The position numbers and the translations under genes were made by a program. This document shows, in pieces, positions 38,401 to 48,835 of a stretch of DNA of 64,000 nt. This DNA is from Rhynchospora pubera (Eukaryota > Streptophyta > Magnoliopsida > Poales > Cyperaceae), in the NCBI GenBank assembly GCA_028095005.1, contig CM051461.1:163962574-164026573 (forward strand), in the 5' to 3' direction. Each line of letters begins with the position of its first letter. Positions within the stretch are counted from its first letter, which is position 1. Below the pieces are notes generated by a model that was not told where the DNA came from, did not search any database, and saw nothing but the letters and a program-made list of their open reading frames with translations.

Positions 38401-38550
38401 CTTGTCGGCATCCTTGAGAAAGGCCTGAGCCCAACGGAGCACACGTCCCATCTTCTCCACTTTCCCGGATACTCCGTATATTCGCAGAACCTCCTTAATT
38501 GCTGCATCTCCTAATTTACTCAACACAAAATTTACTATACCCTCCGCCAT
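30647..38550 (-). CDS. CC-NBS-LRR (CNL) disease-resistance-type protein, three exons, 891 aa
   Basis: Intracellular immune receptor. Exons on the minus strand are 38550-37907, 35094-34330 and 31913-30647, with GT-AG junctions and matching phases, giving 891 codons, normal for the class. The coiled-coil region (about 1-150) has an EDVID-type motif (DIEDVIDFYL). The NB-ARC domain has a P-loop (GGAGKTT, 201-207), an RNBS-A-like stretch, kinase-2 (LDDVW, 276-280), RNBS-B (GSRVLMTSR), GLPLA in CGGLPLALVILGG, and an RNBS-D box (CFMYFAIFPEDYEI). The MHD motif is intact (MHD, 490-492). About 390 residues of irregular leucine-rich repeats follow. ATP binding and autoinhibition motifs are all present, so it may be functional. 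It resembles RPM1/RPP13-type genes; the pathogen recognised is unknown. Both introns (2.8 and 2.4 kb) are loaded with MITEs. Confidence 0.93.
32800..33529. mobile_element. MITE-like element (730 bp) in intron 2 of the NBS-LRR gene
   Basis: The ends AGGGTTAATTAGATTTATGCC and GGCATAAAACTAATTAATCCT form an inverted repeat. AAAATAA flanks both sides (32793-32799 and 33530-33536), a 7-8 bp duplication suggesting hAT. The words GCCAC and ATTTATGCCAC recur inside. The AT-rich target makes the duplication less secure. Confidence 0.6.
35248..36069. mobile_element. Mutator-type MITE with GAGTAATGC ends, in intron 1 of the NBS-LRR gene
   Basis: The left end is GAGTAATGCTAAAGTCAAAT and the right end ATTTGATTTTTGCATTACGG. 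The flanks AAATAGTAT (35239-35247) and AAATAATAT (36070-36078) match at 8 of 9 positions, a decayed 9-bp duplication. The ends resemble the 386-bp element at 41161. A second inverted-repeat element (35432-35806) is nested in it. Confidence 0.6.
35432..35806. mobile_element. Inverted-repeat MITE nested in the previous element
   Basis: The left end GAGGTGGGGCTAAAGTGCC and right end GGCACATTAGCCATCCTC form an inverted repeat, and the interior arms also pair (ACCAAATTTTACATTTTTT against AAAAATGTAAAATTTGATCT). The left border runs into (TA)n and (GA)n microsatellites at 35383-35431 and the right into (TA)n, so the target duplication is blurred. Confidence 0.55.
36249..36651. mobile_element. Near-perfect 403-bp fold-back element in intron 1 of the NBS-LRR gene
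   Basis: The left arm starts GTTTAATATACACTATAGTG and the right arm ends CACTATAGTGCATATTAAAC. Each arm is about 195 bp and they meet at a loop of roughly 10 nt (around 36454-36464) between GGAATGTT and AACATTCC. Pairing runs through almost the whole length with few mismatches. Transcribed with the pre-mRNA it would form a long hairpin. No clear target duplication was found. Confidence 0.85.
36652..37716. other. Remainder of NBS-LRR intron 1, with a retroelement-like primer site
   Basis: AT-rich. TGGTATTAGAGC at 37281-37292 resembles the initiator-tRNA primer-binding site of LTR retrotransposons with one change, but no LTR pair or gag frame accompanies it. Confidence 0.35.
37720..37862. mobile_element. 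MITE of the GGCTCCGTTTGGAT family, copy 5 (143 bp), at the edge of NBS-LRR exon 1
   Basis: The ends are GGTTCCGTTCGGAT and TCAAACGGAGCC with a 3-bp duplication CAA (37717-37719 and 37863-37865). It lies in intron 1 only about 44 bp past the exon 1 splice donor at 37906. Confidence 0.78.
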
Positions 38551-38922
38551 GTAATTGATTTATCAATTGTCAAACGATTTTTAACGTTTGTCTTTCATAA
38601 ACTCGTGAATTAATTTGGAAAGGAACTAAGGATACTATCTATTAAGGATGAAGATCAAATGGTTTTGGTGGGTTTAAATGCTCTTTGGCAGCGGAGTAAG
38701 TCAACCCTAGACAAATTATAAGCAAGGTTTTAAAATGCGATTTGTGTGGTTTAGTGGTTGGGTGATGATTTTGCGTTTATCGGTGATAAAACAACGATAA
38801 AACAGAGAAAAAGGCAATATAACGGATACAACTGTTGTGCGGTGTGAATAAAAATTTAGATAAAACGGCGATAATAATAATATTATTATTATATAACTGT
38901 CACCTCTACTGTTGATCATGGC

Positions 38923-39532
38923 TAGTGTTCTCCAAAATGACACGATACGATTGTATTAGCACGACACGATCGATGTGCGTGTTGACACGACACGAATACA
39001 AAATTGACACGACACAATCGTGTTATCGTGTCGTGTCATAATCGTGTCATGTTGGGACATTAGTAAGTTTGACACGATTCGACACGCAACACGACATGAA
39101 CACGAATTAACACGACATCTCAACACAAATTTAATTATTAATGTTGATTATTTAAGCAAAATTAATAATTTAATTTCAATTTGTAATACTGTATCATATT
39201 ATTTAACATCATTTAAATCATAATAGTGCTCTAATCTAATTATTATTTTTTTATAAAAATATTAATAAAAAGTTTAAATAATAAATTATTATGTTTAGTA
39301 ATTTTTCTCCTACTTTTAATTTTTTTAATAAATTTTTAATTTAAAAAATTATAAAATAATATAGCATGATTTGACACGACTAACACGATGTGTCAACACG
39401 ACACGACACGATTGTGTTAGTTGTGTCGTATCAGAATGCGTGTCGTATTACCTCTTCTTACCATTAAGCACGACACGACATGATTAAAAAAATAATTTGT
39501 ATCAACACGACACGCATGATTTGAGAACACTA
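38923..39532. mobile_element. hAT-like MITE (610 bp) rich in ACACGACACG
   Basis: The terminal inverted repeat is TAGTGTTCTC / GAGAACACTA. ACACGACACGA-type words repeat in both subterminal regions around an AT-rich core. TCATGGC occurs just before the left end and again 8 bp beyond the right end, so the duplication may be intact but displaced. The class call rests on the subterminal array and ends. Confidence 0.65.
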
Positions 39533-39889
39533 TTTTCTATTCATGGCCAACTGGCTACGTGTATCGGACGCAACAAAATCAACGATGTATCATGTTAAGC
39601 GTAATAATTTATGGGTAAATTTTTTTTTAAAAAAAAACGAATAATCACCGACACTTCCCATTTGTAACCGGATCTTAGTTCTTACACAAACTTCACCCAT
39701 CCGATTGCATGACACGCTAGTTTGATAGCAGAATTACAACCGCATCGAGTGGATATTCATATATGTTAATCTGATTTTTAATATATTGCATGATAACAAG
39801 CAGAACATGTTACAAACTTACAATGCAGTTAAAAATAACTTTACATTGGTCAGTCCACCATGCATGTTTTTTTTTGAATGACTGTCCAC

Positions 39890-40080
39890 CATGCATGTGT
39901 TTAAAGCGTCGGGAGCGGTGCATCTCGGGACGCGAGGCAGAGCGCAGGAGCCTCGTGGGCACAGTTGTCTATGGCATCTATGCATGTGTTAGAGCGTCGG
40001 GAGCCGTGCATCATAGATCTGTGGGGAGGCCGGGACGACGAATACAGTATAGCCTCCTGGCACAGTCGTCTTAGATGCAC
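39890..40080. repeat. GC-rich tandem duplication, two ~90-bp units
   Basis: The words ATGCATGTGTT, AGCGTCGGGAGC and GTGCATC occur in order at 39891 and again at 39980. Each unit is followed by GCCTC…GGCACAG. The GC content stands out against the AT-rich flanks. No known gene is recognised. Confidence 0.6.
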
Positions 40081-40291
40081 GCAGCTTCGTTGCTACGAAA
40101 AGCACTAGTCTTAAATAATTTTATTTTTTTAAACAAAAATGGAGGTCGAGCCGTCGAGCCCCATCTTTCATTAAATAAAAGTTTTGTAACCATTTTTTAA
40201 ATTATAATTGTAACAATTTATTTAGAGATTTAATCTAGTAAACTGAAACATTGACAAAGACTAGACGATCTTAAAAGCAAGAAAACTAATC

Positions 40292-40863
40292 TATGGCTGT
40301 CAATAGGTACTGTACGGTACGGTAGAAGGTATTTTCATATCCGCACCGTTAAAATTTTCTTTACCCGTACCCTATCCGTACCCGTTAAAAATAGCTTTAC
40401 CGGTACCTTACCTTACCCGTTAAGAATTAACGGTACGGGTACGACAACAGCAACGGTAAAAAATGGATATAATAACAATAAAATTTGTACACTATATAAA
40501 TAAATTATATCAATAAGTATATTAATAAAGTGCAACAATGATGGCGAATATTTTAGGTTTTTATTTTTTATTTTTTAGTACACTGAATGGAAATAATTAT
40601 AGATCTTAGATAATATATTTTACCAATCATGCAATATAAGATGTCATATGTATCATGTAATTGTTTATTTTTAATTGTGGCAATTATCCGTTATGAAAAC
40701 GGGTACGAAATAGCTTTTACATGTACCCGCCCCGTTAAATTAACGAAAATATTTCCTTGTCCGTACCCGTTAACTTAACGAAAATAAAACTTTACCCATA
40801 CCCGTCTTATACGGTACGGTACGGGTTGGATAAACGGGTAAACGGATTTCATTGACAGCCCTA
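40292..40863. mobile_element. hAT MITE, ACGGGTACGGGTA family, copy 2 (572 bp, opposite orientation)
   Basis: The ends are TATGGCTGTCAATAGG and CATTGACAGCCCTA with a perfect 8-bp duplication AACTAATC (40284-40291 and 40864-40871). It is homologous over its length to 23750-24337 in reverse orientation, including an internal GAATATTTTAGG region. Confidence 0.9.
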
Positions 40864-40984
40864 AACTAATCCAAACAAATTAAACACTATCCTCTAATTA
40901 CTCGAGCGTATCTTCATCAGAATTGAATTGTGTATTGTCAATTAATTCCACCTTATTTAAAACACTCAAGTTTTGACTATAAAC

Positions 40985-42074
40985 ACAAGATCTAAGTTTT
41001 AATGACATACCTTATTTATATGAAATGTTGATGCTGACTGTTGTAATTCTTTCATTGCAGTTTATATAAGTTATCATGGGACGTTAATTGCCTTCAGATT
41101 TGAGCAATTTTACAAATTTTATTGATTTATTCATGGCATGTTTGTTTTTAAGCATAAATTGAGTAATGCTAGAATCAAACATATAGGACGTCAAACACGA
41201 TCCAAACGTAGCACATTAAAATTTCAAACGGTCGATCCAAACCGCTCAATATGATCTCTATATTAAAATATCTTTGATAATCAAATTTTATATTTTTTCA
41301 TATTTTCTAACTATTTTTTTCGAATTTTCAAAATTGAAGGGTTCAGAACTTTTTAGATTGAGCATATTGAAAAATTCCAAAAAAATAGTAAAAAAAATTG
41401 AACAAATATAAAATTTGGTCTCCATGAAGATTTTATAACACAGAACAATTTGAGCGGTTTGGATCGGTCATTCCAATTTTAAAAATTAAAATTTCATCGC
41501 GTTGGACAAATGTACGTGTCCTATATGTTTGACGCTAGCAACTCTCGCATAAATTTGCTAATTTTTTTAAGGACTTCATTTCTAATTACTGAAATTTGTC
41601 CATTTTTGTCATTTGTTTCAATTTAATCTTTTTATATTTTCTCCCTTTTTTGAAATCAAAAAGCTCATTTGGATGCCTAATAATTCAAATCGTCATAAAA
41701 TATGGAGTAAAGTTTTTAATTTGGTTGCAATTAAAACAAAATAAGAAGAAATCTAGATTTCTCTCATGTGAATAATTGTATTTGTTTTCCCTCCATAAGG
41801 AAAGCGATCTACTTATTCACCTTTTGAGTTTGAGGTGCAGCACCATTAATTTGCTCACGTATGGTTTATTTTCATATTCTTAACTTTTTCTAATTACCCG
41901 CTCTTTTCATTATTTTTTATTGTGTAAATTTCCTTTTATTTTTTGTTGTTGTTTTTTTTTGCTTCCAAGTTTTTTTTTTTTTTGGTTTTCCCACTATTTA
42001 AAAAAAACGTAGGTTCTATTTAGATCAGTAGATGTATTGTTCCTACAATGATATAAATGGATTAAAAAAGAAAT
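40985..42074. repeat. Duplicate of sugar-transporter intron 2, left part
   Basis: This matches 16672-17340 with many small changes; shared phrases include ATACCTTATTTATATGAAAT and GATGCTGACTGTTGTAATTC. The copy is interrupted by a MITE at 41161-41546 and continues after the MULE at 49024. Confidence 0.88.
41161..41546. mobile_element. Mutator-type MITE (386 bp), GAGTAATGCTAG ends
   Basis: The left end is GAGTAATGCTAGAATCAAAC and the right end GTTTGACGCTAGCAACTCTC; the arms pair. The 9-bp duplication GCATAAATT lies at 41152-41160 and 41547-41555. The unduplicated site is still visible in the parental intron near 16838 (GTATAAATT), which confirms the insertion and its borders. Confidence 0.9.
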
Positions 42075-42083
42075 GAAATTAAG

Positions 42084-42262
42084 CCGAAATTATTTAATTT
42101 AAAAATTTAGACACAAAAAATTTAATAGAAAGAATTAATTAAATTTTTTTTAATAAGAAGAAAGTTCCAACGCGTTTATAAAACGCGCCTCTCTCTCTCC
42201 TCTCGAACGCGTTTTATAAACGAGTTACAAGCCTTAAAACGCGTTTATAAAACGCGCTAGAA
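42084..42262 (+). repeat. Left terminal inverted repeat of the MULE
   Basis: It pairs with 48836-49014 in reverse complement. The outer ~90 bp are AT-rich; the inner part holds three ACGCGTTTATAAAACGCG-type motifs and a CT-rich spacer (CTCTCTCTCCTCTCG). Confidence 0.93.
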
Positions 42263-42490
42263 GGCTGCAGTGATTGCGGCCAAACTTTCTGACTTTGCGC
42301 GTTATTTTTCTGATTTTACGCGTTTATAAAACGGGTAAGAAGCCTTCTTACCCTTTTATAAAACGCGTTCGAGAGGATCTAATTTCCATATAAATACCCC
42401 CACCTTCTGTCGTCCAAAACCAAAAAAAAAAAAGGAAAACGATCAGAAAAAAGAGAAAAAGAAGAGTTAGATGGTGGAATGCAAAATAAT

Positions 42491-42597
42491 ATTAGTTGGT
42501 GCGAAACTAATAGCCATAAGGGTTGTATGCGGCACACTTATTCACTGATATAGAGTCGCACACAATCCTTATGGCTATTATTATTCCACCAACTTTA
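42491..42597. repeat. Hairpin inside the MULE
   Basis: Arms AATAGCCATAAGGGTTGTATGCG-like (42509-42531) and its near reverse complement (42557-42579) pair with three mismatches. They flank a ~25-nt loop, and outer AGTTGGTG/CACCAACT arms also pair. It sits internal to the left terminal repeat. Confidence 0.75.
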
Positions 42598-43194
42598 AAA
42601 TAAAAACTTTCCAGTGGAATCTGTTATTACGTGTAGAGGGCGGTTTGTTGGGCTGGGTCTACGAGCCATAACACCGCAGCCGACATCCTTGGATGAGAAT
42701 CTGCATACATGCAATCATCTTCATCCAAGTCTCAGAAAAAGAGGGAGTCAATATGACAATCAGTCGCCCTACTCTTATCTATTAGTTGCGGTGCTGTTAT
42801 CTCGACCCACCCTTAGCAATGGATCTTCTACAATTTTTTTATGTGGTTCAAAATTTTAATATCATGTATTTTATAATTTTTTTTGTTGTGTATTGTGTGG
42901 TTCAAAATTTTAATAAATTGTAATTTTCAATTTGTATTGTGTTTTTTATTATAATGTTCATTGAGTTGTAATGTGTAATATAATTTAAATAAATATTAAG
43001 TCTCTTAATATTAATATTTCGAATTTCACAAAAAAAAAAACGAAAATGGATAAAACAAAAACTAAAATAAATTAGATAATAAAACTTACAACACATATAC
43101 TACACGATTTAATACATATACTAAAACATAAAAGAAAACAGATAATAATAAAACACACAATAATAAAAACATCTAATTATAGAAAATCTAATAA

Positions 43195-43500
43195 TCAGTC
43201 CAAATGATACATGTCATTTCCATTTAACGGATGATTTTCAAATCCAGGAGGACATGCCTGCTGCAAACGCAACCATACGATTCCATCTCCACGTCGGACA
43301 TGGTATCCTCCATCCCTTTTAACTACATCAGTCCAATGTTTCGGCCCTCTCACTTCAAAAACGTCGCGTTGAAAAACCTTCACGTAAAATTTGTCGGAAG
43401 GATAGTGCAAGTAGACGTGCCGAAGAATATCTCGTTTACTTATTCCTCAATCTCCTTGGAGAAGCATACCGGTACAAACATGACGTGGTTTAGTTGACAT
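43195..43500 (-). pseudogene. Second small reading frame of the MULE, function unknown
   Basis: From an ATG at 43500 the minus strand reads about 100 codons to a stop at 43195, broken by one in-frame TGA at 43447-43449. The sequence is compact and protein-like (for example KVFQRDVFEVRGPKHW and VWLRLQQACPPGFENH). I do not recognise a family. It is transcribed in the same direction as the transposase, separated by about 2 kb of repeats. It could be an accessory gene or the last part of a captured host gene. Confidence 0.4.
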
Positions 43501-43609
43501 TATGTTTTCTCGGTTTCTCTTCTCTGCGTAACTTCTCTAAATTTTTGTTTTTTGATTTTTGAATTTTCGACGTGAATTTGCGGAGGAGGACGACTATAAA
43601 TAAACTCAA

Positions 43610-43910
43610 CCCTTATTACCCTTTTATAAAACGCGTAAGAAGGGTTGGAGCGCGTTTTATAAACGCGTTAGAAGGGCTAAGTTAATGGAATTCAAGACTT
43701 TCGCAGTCTGTCAGTCTGTTTTACTGTTTTATGTGGACTGCACCTTCGTACGTGTTTATAAAACGCGTTCCAAGGCTTCCAACGTGTTTTATAAACGCGT
43801 ACGAAGATGAAGTCCACTTTTTGAGCAGCGTGATACTGTGTTTGAGCAGCGTCAAACACAGTAAATTTTGGCAGACCCCCTATTCTAGCGCGTTTTTTAA
43901 ACGGGTAAAT
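43610..43910. repeat. Internal cluster of ACGCGTTTTATAAACGCGT-type motifs
   Basis: At least five copies in both phases (GCGTTTTATAAACGCG and TTTATAAAACGCG) occur within 300 bp, similar to those inside the terminal repeats. Each is close to its own reverse complement. Confidence 0.8.
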
Positions 43911-44920
43911 AATTGCCTATATATATCTCTGAATTCGTTCTCCTATTTCGTACCACAAAATCACAAACAAAAGACACGTAGCCTTTATCCAACAACTTTA
44001 GAAAACACAAAAAGTGAACGATAGAAAATGTTAATATTCCAGCAATTTTAAATTAAAATTTTTCTTGTGAAATCTGTTATTATGTGTAGAGGATAGATGC
44101 CACAAAATGGGGTCCGACTTTTTTGTACTGAGCGGCCCGACTTTTTTCTCGTGAAATCTGTTTTTAGTTGGAGAGAACAGTTTATTCTGAGCGGCCCGAC
44201 TTTTTTGTACTTGTTGTAATGTATTTGAATTTACATTTTTTGTTTCCACTTGTTGTAATAGATAGCCAATCTTAATGCATTGAAATTTTATTTACAATTT
44301 ATCTTTTATTGTCTTGTTGAAAATTAATATTGTTATAATATTCATAACTCATTAATATAAAAATTAATAAACATTTCCATTACAATATTCAGAATCCATT
44401 AATATAAAAAATAATAATAATTTCCATTACAATAACTCTCATTAATATGAAAACAACGATTTAAATTAATAACAATTTCCATTACAATAATTCTCATTAA
44501 TATGAAAACAAGGATTTGCGGAGACTCATGGACAGTTGCCCAATTCTGCGAGAGCCTTCGACAGTCATCGAGTTCTTCCCTAATTGGGTCGGCAGAACTC
44601 TACCGCCCATTACCCATGATCGTAGGCAGCAGAGTGTTGGTCTACCTCAGATGATGATGAAGTTAGCGAGCTGTCCATTTGGGCCGACCTTCGTACATAA
44701 TAACAGATTCCACCGGAAAATCTCTTATTATAATTTCTCACTTATTAACATTGAGAGGTGAGAATGAGAGAGGTGAGAATGAGAGATGAGAATGACATTC
44801 AGAGGTGAGAACGAGAGATGTGAGATGAGATTTGCGGCTTGGGTTCGGTTTATAAATTGAAATGATGAAAGAAAAAGACAAGAAAGTAGGGCTTGAACCC
44901 GTTCTTAAAGCGGGTACAAA
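43911..44920. other. MULE interior of unknown role
   Basis: AT-rich stretches surround a more complex block at 44516-44700 that has frames on both strands but no recognised domain. TTTCCATTACAATA repeats occur near 44370-44500. The block may be a degraded exon. Confidence 0.35.
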
Positions 44921-45038
44921 GCCTTTTAACGCGTTTTATAAAAGGGTAAAGCCTTTTAACGCGTTTTATAAAAGAGTAAAGTCTTTTAACGCGTTTTATA
45001 AAAGGGTAGAAAGCCTTTTAGCGCGTTTTATAAAAGGA
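44921..45038. repeat. Four tandem ~30-bp units built on the MULE motif
   Basis: Units read CTTTTAACGCGTTTTATAAA followed by AGGGTAAAG, repeated four times with small changes. A frame through them would encode a repeated KPFNAFYKRV peptide; I take that as a by-product of the repeat. Confidence 0.85.
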
Positions 45039-45482
45039 CTTCTCAACGCTAAACAGTTAATTGAATGCTGAGGGTCCCATTATACGAGTTAATTAACTGC
45101 TTCTCAACGCTAAACAGTTCAAGTGCCTCAGTCTTTGTATGAAGGTCGGATGAACTAATGAGTACAAAGCCTTTTAGGATTAGGGCTTTTTGTAGATAAC
45201 AAGAATGCCTGTTTGTCAATGCTCTTCTTGACAGATCGAAGGGTTTCCTTCGGCACAATAAAATCCCTCAAGCTAACACTAAACCTTTCAACATTTAGAA
45301 GCTCCATCATCATCTGCTGTACAATGTCCATTAACACTAAAATTAGAATGCATAAAAATTATAATACATAATTTCGAAATTCAAACTAAAAACGCCAATA
45401 CATAAAATAATAGTATATTCTCTTACAATACATTCCATTACAATATATAAAATTACGACAACACTTAATCTTCAATTTTTTT

Positions 45483-48400
45483 TCATTTTTTCTTCCTACC
45501 GAAAGACAGTACATTGCGAAATTTCCCCCCAAACAATCCTTTTCGTCCTCTCTCCCCTGATGTATTGCCTTGATCTGTTGAGCTGGTTGGAAATCTAGCC
45601 GACTCACTTCTCATATTTCCAGATGCTACATCTCTTACCCGTGGATCAATGCTTATAGAATTTTTCTGTGGTTGTACAGATCCTTGGTCCTCCCAATTAT
45701 TGTTGCTTCGTGGATCAACATGCAATGACATTAGTCCTGGTTGAATGGGTGTTTGACGAGTCCGAACCGTACGTTCAGTACTCGCTGCCCTTCTTGGACT
45801 GTTGGCCCTTGTTGGTGGTCTACTGGTGTATCGACCGGATTGCAATGCGTCCATCGGATATGGCGGTTGAGGTCCTGCTTGTCGCGGTTGACTGGTTGAA
45901 GCTTCACCTTGATTTTTCTTTTTTGTTTTTCTTGTGGAACCTCCACCTTTCCTTCCTTCCATCCGATCCATCCACATCTCTGCACGAATGATTCAGCGGC
46001 TTCCTCGATTGACCAAACTCTTGTCGGGGACAATTATCGGACCTGTATAAACTGGCCATTCTTCCTCATCTTTGTAACAATGAAACCGACCTGCTGACCA
46101 AATCATGTGCTGGTTTTGCATGCTATAGTGACCATCCACAAATTGATCTACATTGTAATTTGTCTCCCTGCAAACAGCAATGACATGTGCGCAAGGGATA
46201 CCTGTCAATTGTGGTTTTTGGCACTCACATGTGGTTCGAGTGAAGGGCAATTGCACATCGGTTTGCTCCATGTCGGGTGGAATTTGAACTGTGTAATGGG
46301 AATAATCGTAGCCTACACCATCACGGTACTCCTCGCGAACTTTCACGCGAAATTCTCCAAGGTCCAATCTTAACACGAATGTGCTCATAAACTCCTCTGA
46401 GATTGCAACAAAAAGATGAAGTTAGTTCAAAATGAATTAAAATGAATGAATGAATGAATTGAATTCTTTTTCTTTAAGTACTTACGTGTTTTTCCATCAT
46501 GCTTGATCAATTTATTCTTTACTCCTTCCGGTCATCTTTCTCCTAAACTCAACCTTTGAAGTACTTCTTGTGTTCGCTTGTTCATCCAGTTGGCACATTT
46601 ATACCACGTGCCTTCTATAAGTGCTGTCACTGGTAATCTTCTCTCTATTCTAAACACATTATTCAGACTCTCTGATCCATTACTTGTCATTATAGCCCAC
46701 CGATGCCCCCTGTCAAAACTCTGAGCCCATTTATATAGTTTTGGCCGCTCGTTGTTGTCATTTTCATTAATTTTACCACAATTTCTTAGGTACTGATAAG
46801 CCCTCAGGTTGTTTTCCTTCAGTACTCCCCAATTCTCTCTAAAACGTCTAGGGTTTTTTTTGTTAGCAAGTCTACACTTGAAAAAGTTTTTCAAATCACC
46901 ATCTTGTGACCCGCCAGCCTCCTTCCATAAGTTTTCCGTAACATGCTGCATGCAGAACCGATGAATCGCTATTGCGTGCGCCCCTTGTGCCTTCCAACCG
47001 TAATCTACGGATGCAAATACTGCTTTTATTGCCTTATGACGGTCAGATATGACACAGTATCTATTGTTCCGCCCTAAAACTTCCCATCTAACCCAAGACA
47101 TAAACCATCCCCAAGTATCCTTATCTTCTTTCTCGCCCAATCCGAATGCAACCGGAATTAATCGATTTTCTGGATCATAACCACACACTGAGAACAATCT
47201 ACCTTTGTATCGGCCCGATAAAAAACTAGCATCAATTGAGATAACAGGTCTGGCATATTTCATCGCTTCTATGCACGGACCAAAAGCCAGGCTGTCATCT
47301 TGAAGACGCCAACGTTAGGATCGTCTGTAGGCCAAGAAACTATTGTGTATTTCGTCCCTGGGGTCGTCGCCTTCATTGTCTTCAGAAGGCGTGGAAGTTT
47401 ATTGTAGGTCCTTTCCCAAGACCCAAACAATTGCTCCAATGCTCGCTCCCTCCCACGCCATAGTTTATTATAAGTCGGTTCAATACGTGGATATATAGCC
47501 CTTATGAGACTTCCTATGTCCTGGACACTTTTTCCTAAATTTTTTTCAATTCATCCCTAGCGTGTTCGGCAATGAGACTAGCTGTAAGGTTTGCGTGACC
47601 TTTTTGGCCCGGGAGTCTCGGACAAATATGCTCATTTGGATTGGTAGAGATCTTCCAATTTGTATTATAACTTTCACGTCTACCATACAATCGCCACTTA
47701 CAATTCGGTTTTTGCATGCAAACCATTACAATTTTTTGTTTATTGCTAGTTTCCGTTCGAACTTCTCGATTTGTTTTGCATGAAACATCACAGACAGCTA
47801 GAATTAGTTGTTTTTTGGAACCGAATCGTTTACCAGCAGCAAGTTCGTCTTGTGGCCCTAAACTACGCTCCGGCATACCAGCATACTCAAACATGGAAAT
47901 ATCACACAATTCACTTACAGGATGGTGCAAGTCCGTCCTTCCTGAAACGTACGGCTGGTCGCAGTTTGCATAAAAAGGCACTTCTCTCTCGGAGAAGTCC
48001 TCCACATCGGTATATTCTTCTCCGGTAGGAAGGTCGGAGTAAGTCGCCGGACCCTCATCTTCATCACCATCGGCAACCTCGACTTCATCTCCTGATGTGT
48101 TATTGTCTTGCGTAGGAACGGACTGTTCGCCAGTGTATTGATAAGGGGTGGATTGCTGGCCACACATAAGGTTTAAGGAAGTGTTTGGCTCACTGCTACC
48201 GGGCTCGTCAAGGGGTGTTAGGTTCAGATCTGGTCCCGTGCCATATACGAGGATGAAATCAACATGCAACTCAATAATCGGTAAACCTCTCGTCTCGAAT
48301 GTCTCGTGGTAAAAAAGGCGCCATTGATCTTCAGAATTTACAGGAAGAAATAGCGATTCATATCTCCCATTTACAATATTGTTGTAACGACCATGGATAT

Positions 48401-48548
48401 TCAAAGTGTACTGGGTTTCTAAAATCTGTAGCCTGCTGTATAATTCATTTCGAATATCAGCATATGTGGTATGCATACTACAACCGATGTGGAAGTAAGA
48501 AGCACCAAAAGTTGGACATTGGTTGACATATATTGTAATTGTAGACAT
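45483..48548 (-). pseudogene. MURA-type Mutator transposase, broken
   Basis: The reading starts at ATG 48548. The first block (to 47535) has an N-terminal region followed by the plant MuDR domain (FGSKKQLILAV… to the PRLPGQKGHANLT box). The second (47263-46532, with coding sequence upstream to about 47300) holds the DDE core: SIDASFLSGRYKGRL, VISDRHKAI, HRFCMQHVTENL and SNGSESLN. After an 89-bp intron (46485-46397), the third has a SWIM zinc finger (CECQKPQLTGIPCAHVIAV) and a basic Ser/Arg-rich tail. Breaks: a one-base shift in a T-run at 47540-47546, another shift near 47290-47330, and in-frame TGA stops at 46532-46534 and 45993-45995. It therefore should not make active transposase. It is the element's own gene; the breaks imply movement by another copy or decay after insertion. 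Confidence 0.9.
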
Positions 48549-48835
48549 TTTTGGATTTGATTGATAGGTTTTTAAACTGGAAGAGATAATCTGTTGTGGA
48601 CGATTTCAATTCTGCGAGAATGTATAGTCTTATATAACTTCAAATAACGCGGTTATAAATTCACAAATTTATAGACAGAAATGACTAAAGTTCGATCGAA
48701 ATGACTAAAGTTTGATCGAAGTGACAGAAGTTCGAATATTGCCCTCCCAGCGCGTTTTATAAACGGGTAAGAAGCCTTCTTACCCGTTTTATAAACGCGT
48801 TAATTTCGTTTTAACTATTCCGAATGTCCAGAGTT

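Noticed and set aside
38923..39532. Perfect 8-bp target duplication for the ACACGACACG element
   Set aside because: TCATGGC is near both ends but displaced by 8 bp on the right, so I report the element without a confirmed duplication.
44862..45071. Frame encoding a repeated KPFNAFYKRV peptide
   Set aside because: The peptide repeat follows directly from the tandem DNA motif units of the MULE; motif copies elsewhere are in other frames and strands.
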